A stretch of 64,000 nucleotides of DNA from Eumeta japonica. Its lineage: Eukaryota; Arthropoda; Insecta; Lepidoptera; Psychidae. Below the pieces are notes generated by a model, which worked only from the letters and a program-made list of their open reading frames with translations, did no database searches and was not told the DNA's origin. Positions 58,885 through 64,000 of the stretch are shown here, piece after piece. Position 1 is the first letter of the stretch. Each line of letters starts with the position of its first letter. A program made the translations under genes and the position numbers. The DNA lies in the NCBI GenBank assembly GCA_005406025.1, contig BGZK01000105.1:558001-622000 (forward strand), written 5' to 3'.

Positions 58885-59854
58885 GCACTGAAATCCTAAA
58901 ACTCCTAAATTTGACAGTTTTAAGTTTTTTAAGACTTAATGCTATATTATGTTCCATTCTCAAAAAAAATTATATAACATTACCATACTTCTGTACATAT
59001 TTCAAAAAATCATTATATTATTAATACTTACTGTCTTATTTTAGCACATAAGAAGAAGCCGGTTTCGTTTGGCTAGATTGTGTCAGTGAAATAGTAGATG
59101 TTAAAAACTATATTTTCTAGGTATAGCTGTACATAAGATTTCCTTATATAGACGATTTTTATAGAGATGAGGATTCTTTTCAAAGCAAAACTCACTATTA
59201 TTACAAAAATACAAATTACTATTAATAATTTGTGCTTCTATCATTTACAGACCCTTTTTTATGAAGTAAAAGAAAAGCGAAATATGTGTAAAGGTGTTTC
59301 TTTAAAACTTTGAACTTCAATAAAATAAAATGCCACGTAGCACTAGCTAAGTTAGGCCAAGTGGTACAAGATAGATTTTATTCTTTATAATAACTTTTCT
59401 CTATAAATATGCTTTAAATCTAAGTGCATACATAACAATTCACCGCGGAAGCAAAGCATTTTGTGTTTTTTTCAAGTCCGATACATATTTCACTTATCTT
59501 TAATGAGTTAAAGGAAACTTCAGTTACAACAGTCTCGTTCATCACGAATATGTCCCTAATAGTGCGCAGTGAAGTCAGGGATTCAAAGTATTTAAAATGC
59601 TAATTATATATAACAAAGTAGACTTTTTTCGCTTCTAAAAGTGTGCTAGAGTGAAATATGCGAGAAAAAGAAAGAAAATAATTGTATAATAGAGATAAGA
59701 ATTATAAAACTTATTCAATAAAATACGTCACACGTGATTCAGAATAAAATCTTATTTGACGTGGTCACAATTGAGGTGCAATTTCGAAATACAATACATA
59801 AATATAAACAAAAAACACCTACAATAGCACAGTCATAACGTACGAATATGGATC
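58885..59854. other. A+T-rich noncoding DNA
   Basis: Nothing recognised. Confidence 0.6.
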
Positions 59855-60065
59855 GGATATGGCTCAATGGTTAAACGCGTTACCTTGGAACCATGAGTAT
59901 TTGGTTCAAATCTGAGGATGTGGATAGGTGATTAAAAACGTCGCCATGGAACCATGAGATTGATAAATCGTCAGTTTCGAATATAGTTAACGTATTGATG
60001 ATAACGATCTCAGTCCTCATTGGGGCGGCTCGAATAGCTTAAGGCGCTAGCCCTTCAATCTGCAA
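59855..60065 (+). repeat. tRNA-like SINE heads, partly duplicated
   Basis: An A-box-like TGGCTCAATGGTTAA (59860-59874) and a B-box-like GGTTCAAATCT (59903-59913) have normal spacing. About 65 bp further on, GGTGATTAAAAACGTCGCC then ATGGAACCATGAGATTG repeats the middle of the first unit. A third tRNA-like phrase, GCGGCTCGAATAGCTTAAGG, begins near 60025. A functional tRNA is unlikely because the acceptor stem does not form. Confidence 0.5.
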
Positions 60066-60359
60066 TCAGTGATTGATTATAATTTTTTTTAAATAAGTAT
60101 AAAATATTTCGCAATACCTTATACAGTACTATTTTAAACAGACGCATAGAGCGGAAACTTTAAAAGAGATCTGCTATTACTTTATCAATAAAAGAACCTC
60201 ATTAATTTTAACGTATGACGTCGCGTTGTCTCAAGGAAATCATGCTCCGTGATATTTTTCAAATACAAGTGATTGAAGGGATTCGACGGTGCAATAATTA
60301 AACGTAATTAACCGAAAAAAACGAACTTCCTTCAAACTTAATTTAAAAATAGCAACAAC
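60066..60359. other. A+T-rich noncoding DNA
   Basis: Nothing recognised. Confidence 0.55.
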
Positions 60360-60715
60360 CTATCGATGCAGATGGTCAAACGACGCCGCCGCGACGCCGC
60401 GCGTACCCCTACAGCCTGCTACAGCTGGCGTGCGGGGCGGGGGCGGGTGTGTCGAATGCTTGAGCGTAATCTTATTTAAAAGATATTTCGGCGACGGCGG
60501 CGCGGCGGGCGTCGTGGCGCCCTCTCGCGGAACGTGAAATTACGCTTTTAATCGTCAACATCGAGCCAATTAACTCCGACTTTGCGCCTACCGGCTCTCG
60601 TTTTCTGGAATAAATATTATGACGTCGCCCGGCGGTCGGGCGCGAAAAATCGCTGCGATTTCGCTGTCTACGACCTTTTAGCTAATTGCGTCGTCGAGGT
60701 GCGTAATTTTTTTCA
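60360..60715. promoter_or_regulatory. CpG-rich island, possible conserved regulatory element
   Basis: The most G+C-rich stretch after the 43.8-kb promoter: GACGCCGCCGCGACGCCGCG, GGGGCGGGGGCGGG, GGCGACGGCGGCGCGGCGGG. It then passes into A+T-rich but ordered sequence with homeodomain-like cores (CCAATTAA near 60566, GCTAATTGCG near 60680) and a donor-like CGTCGAGGTGCGTAA near 60690. No TATA box or reading frame is convincing. Confidence 0.35.
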
Positions 60716-63585
60716 TGTGAGGCTTATTAACTACGTGACTTTCATATTTTTTTGTATATCTATTAAGAGGAGTTTAAAAATGATCATTCTGTACGTCATA
60801 TAGAGAAAACTTTTCAGAAAGTGTAATCGTAGCTACTGTTTCACTCGATATTTATGTTTAAATTATTTCATTTGTCGTATCATCATTTTGCGCAATTCAA
60901 TTAGTTAAATGCAATTTATAAAGGAAGCGGTATCCATTAATAAGCGTGCTCTGTCAAGTAAAATTAATTTAATTTGTGATCATATTTAATAATCATTCAT
61001 CGGAGGTAGGTTTGTGTTATTATTCATTATTATTTATAAAATTACAAATAGAGAACAACAAGCTTGACCCCTTCCTGTAACTTTGTTTAAATTCAATTTA
61101 GAAAGCTGAGTAATTTTTGAGAACATTACTGACTTTCTCAAATTAAATGCGAATAAAATTACCGGAAACAATAGACATAGATGTGCAGCACTTATTATGT
61201 CTAATTCCATAAAATTTAGACCACTGAGTTGCTCTCTGGAAACTCATAATTTCCATTTCCATCATCGACAACGAAATCATGATATCTTTATCATCAACAT
61301 TTTAAGTAAAATTTTAAGAATTTACTACTATTTATAAATTTAATGTATTGTTTATCAGAAGAAACAAAAAATTATGTTACTCAAAAAGAAATTCGACATA
61401 TATTTTCAAAGAGAAGAAAGAGAAAAACTAATTGAAATAACTTAAAAAACAAGAACCACTTTCAAAAACCCACCCTTGGAATAAATTAGTTGTTTTTGGA
61501 ATGGACGCCATCTGAAGTTAAGTCTTATCTTAGTTTTCATAACTGGACATCTTTTTGACTCCATACTTCACGTTTGCATTCATATTTATAAGTATAAGAG
61601 TTGGTTTAGTTATTTCTTATTAATTTTTCCAACAGTTGTTTTATTTCTCATATTTTTATGATTAGGTAATTAAACCCTGTAATTCAACTAGCTTTTACTC
61701 ATGACTTAACTAATTATTGGGAACGTGTCATTTCTTATATTGGTTTTTAATTTTTTATTTTATCAATATTGACTCAAATCAAACCCACATCCTGAAAAAA
61801 AAGGATCCTTGAATGTGTGCTTCTGAACAAAATAAGCCGTCAAGATGTTTTCTAACATTTAGTGCCTCTTTCAATATCTTCTTTTAAATTTAATTAAAAG
61901 AAATTCCTTTTAAAATAAAGTTTGCCTTTTAACTGTTGTTCGGGCTAACACCCGTTAAAAGACAGATGTGGAATACAAAATTAATTTTGAAAATGACTTT
62001 TTGTTAAAAGTCAGTTTAAAAGATGGCGGAAGAGACTCTTAATATTTATTTACTAAATATACATGAAAAACAAACATTTTTCAAATTAAATAGATATAAA
62101 TTAATATTAATATATATTGACTTGCGATCCAATTCAATCTATAGTGACAGAAATCCTCTACACATTTTTTAATGGGTAAAATTTGACGTGGCTATAATAC
62201 TTAATTATTCCTTGTATATGTATATGATATAGCTTTTATATATACATGTCGATAATCCTTCGTTACTCTTGAAAGGTTATTACAAGATTCATGGCTGACT
62301 ATTGTCGAAGGTCGATGTCAACCAGTATGCGAGTAAAACGGGGTCTTCGGCCTAGTGAAGTTGAATTCTCAACCTGTCCTTTTTCTACCAGACCGAAAGA
62401 AATAATTAAACGACCCAGTAATGTTGTGTAACCTTGGTTCTGAGCTGGAATGTCAACACGGTCCCTTACCTAGACTTGAAAATTTTTTGGTTTAATTAAA
62501 GCTCTTCTCGCATAAAATTTTTATTCGGTGCTCCAAGAGAAATTTTCAAATGAAGAGCGGTAAATTGGACGTCATGTTCACTTCAACAAAGGAATGAGTG
62601 TTAAAGCTTTATGTGTAGTAATTACTATCAAAGTCTAAGGTCAGAACCTTCCCTCAGTTCGCCCCATTTAAATGAATTTTAAATTGAAATAGAAATCTTA
62701 CACATTGTTTTTTTTTCTATAATAATTCTGTTAGTTTAAGATAATATTTACACCGGATCTTTGCTCCAGAGGGCGATCTACTTTTTTTTTAAGTTCTTGT
62801 TATCATAGTATCATAGGTTTTTGCTATCAAGAAAGCGAGTTTTGTTGTAATGCCAAATAGATGAACCTATGCTTGAAAGAGTACTCCACTTTCTTCTTTG
62901 TAATATTTGTGAATAGGTTTTAATGTATTATAGGTTTTTTTTTATTGCGATTTTAATGAACGCATATTAAAAGGGCGAGGGCAAGGTGAAAATTTTATCG
63001 AGCAAACATAAAAAAATAAGTGATTTTTCCCTGGCTTTAAAACAAATATTTTAATTTTTTGTAGCATTATATCATATGACATATTGTTATGTTAACTTAT
63101 CTTTAATTATTAAAAAAAACTAAAAAAGTTTCTGCCTGCGAGTTCAAAAGCTCTGCCCTATATTCATTATTGTTTCCAAAGTTTTTGGAGTGATATTGTC
63201 TAAACTCCGTAATACCTATCTATGGACATGCTTTAACGAGTAAGGAGTAAAACTCAAATTAAAGTACTCTAGTTTCATATTTCGCAATTTTTTTCTATAT
63301 TCTCCATTATTCCGCCAAATATATTCCGCTGAAATACCTTGTAATTTTTAAAATGTTTGACCCAAATTACAGTACGTGAGTGTTTGTGTATTGTAAGATA
63401 GCACAATGAAAATTATCTCAAGTGTTACAAACGCTCTCCAGCCATGGGGAGACAAAGAACAAATAAAGATTTCATGGTTATTATCAAATTAAAGGACATT
63501 GTAATGTCATTTACGTGTCAGATTTTCTCTCGTCTACCTTTTAAAATAAACCTTCGCAATCTGTTTATTTCGTATTGAGGGGCCG
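60716..63585. other. A+T-rich noncoding DNA
   Basis: Nearly 3 kb of A+T-rich sequence without a convincing open frame, hairpin or recognisable repeat. Confidence 0.6.
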
Positions 63586-63975
63586 ATCTGAAGCTAATCT
63601 TTAAGCGCTCCATATTGGCCCAGTACAAATCAAGGAGCAGGCACTGAACAGTGTTACCAATGTGGTGATAGCGTACACGACCTACGGCTTAACAAGCTCT
63701 TCAAGGCACGGAGCGAATGGTTTTAATATGACTCAGCTTAAAATCATTCGGTTAAGTCATCAGGTACAAGACAACGCACAAAACTCTGCCGCTTTGATGT
63801 TAGTCACGAAAGCGTTGCAATGGCGTAAAATAGAAACGAGGGGGAGAAGAAGGAGCGGTCGGGGAGCGTTGAAACTGAGCATTATATCATTTGCATGCAA
63901 TTTCGAGCGGCAGAGTTTCGTGCTTTTTACCGGACGTTTTGATTCGAAGGCAAAGGTTTTGCATTCGGTCATCAA
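63586..63975. promoter_or_regulatory. Possible enhancer at the right edge
   Basis: Composition becomes balanced. TGACTCAGC (63729-63737) matches the Cnc/Nrf-Maf or AP-1 type site, and ATTTGCAT (63889-63896) is a perfect POU octamer, continuing as ATTTGCATGCAA. Open frames on both strands (111 and 71 codons) overlap and resemble nothing known. The block may continue beyond the window. Confidence 0.3.
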
Positions 63976-64000
63976 TGTCCGCTATTCTTTTACATAGACA

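Noticed and set aside
59855..59935. Functional tRNA gene
   Set aside because: A and B boxes are present but the acceptor and anticodon stems do not form; SINE-derived is more likely.
63662..63997. 111-codon open frame at the right edge
   Set aside because: An antisense frame of 71 codons overlaps it; no motif, and the block looks regulatory instead.

Overview
The window is A+T-rich, repeat-laden animal nuclear DNA with no intact protein-coding gene that I can recognise. Several interspersed repeats match, from memory and without a database search, families I know from moth and butterfly genomes. These are the repeat carrying CCGGCCAAGTGC and CTATAAGGGTTCCG, a LINE C-terminus reading GRPRKSY-ADQI, tRNA-headed SINEs ending in CAGCAGTGGG-type tails, and tails of the form GCCGCGAGCAAAAGCTAGTG. 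The best guess is a lepidopteran chromosome: a long intron or intergenic desert, possibly around a developmentally regulated gene.

Layout. 1-9 kb: A+T-rich DNA with two copies of one LINE 3' end (3.6 and 7.7 kb). The second copy is split by a nested repeat and followed by a SINE. 9.29-11.73 kb: a 2.4-kb element with ~600-bp terminal inverted repeats around a broken gene. 12-21 kb: mostly featureless, with a lepidopteran-type repeat at 18.2-18.7 kb and a reversed SINE at 20.4 kb. 21.4-22.2 kb: a dead mariner transposase on the minus strand, containing a 24-bp inverted self-duplication. 24-25.6 kb: two more G+C-rich blocks. 25.87-27.66 kb: a near-palindromic foldback element with ~800-bp arms around a cysteine-rich fragment. 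30-40 kb: repeat fragments, a 15-bp degenerate minisatellite (36.48-36.65 kb) and GGAATC-type hexamer arrays. 43.8 kb: the most gene-like signal, a G+C-rich TATA promoter followed by a 63-nt noncoding exon ending in a GTGAGT donor on the plus strand. 44-64 kb: presumably the first intron of that gene or intergenic DNA, with SINEs, LINE tails and G+C-rich islands (54.7, 55.8, 60.4, 63.6 kb) that resemble cis-regulatory elements.

What ties the window together. Short, near-perfect hairpins (arms 12-27 bp, loops mostly 1-15 nt) recur at about ten places in otherwise ordinary DNA. The mariner copy shows how one arose, because the disrupted protein motif is recognisable. At a larger scale, the two foldback elements carry what look like the N-terminal and C-terminal parts of proteins of one Cys-rich arthropod family. 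No rRNA gene, functional tRNA gene or CRISPR array was seen. All family names rest on recognition by eye.
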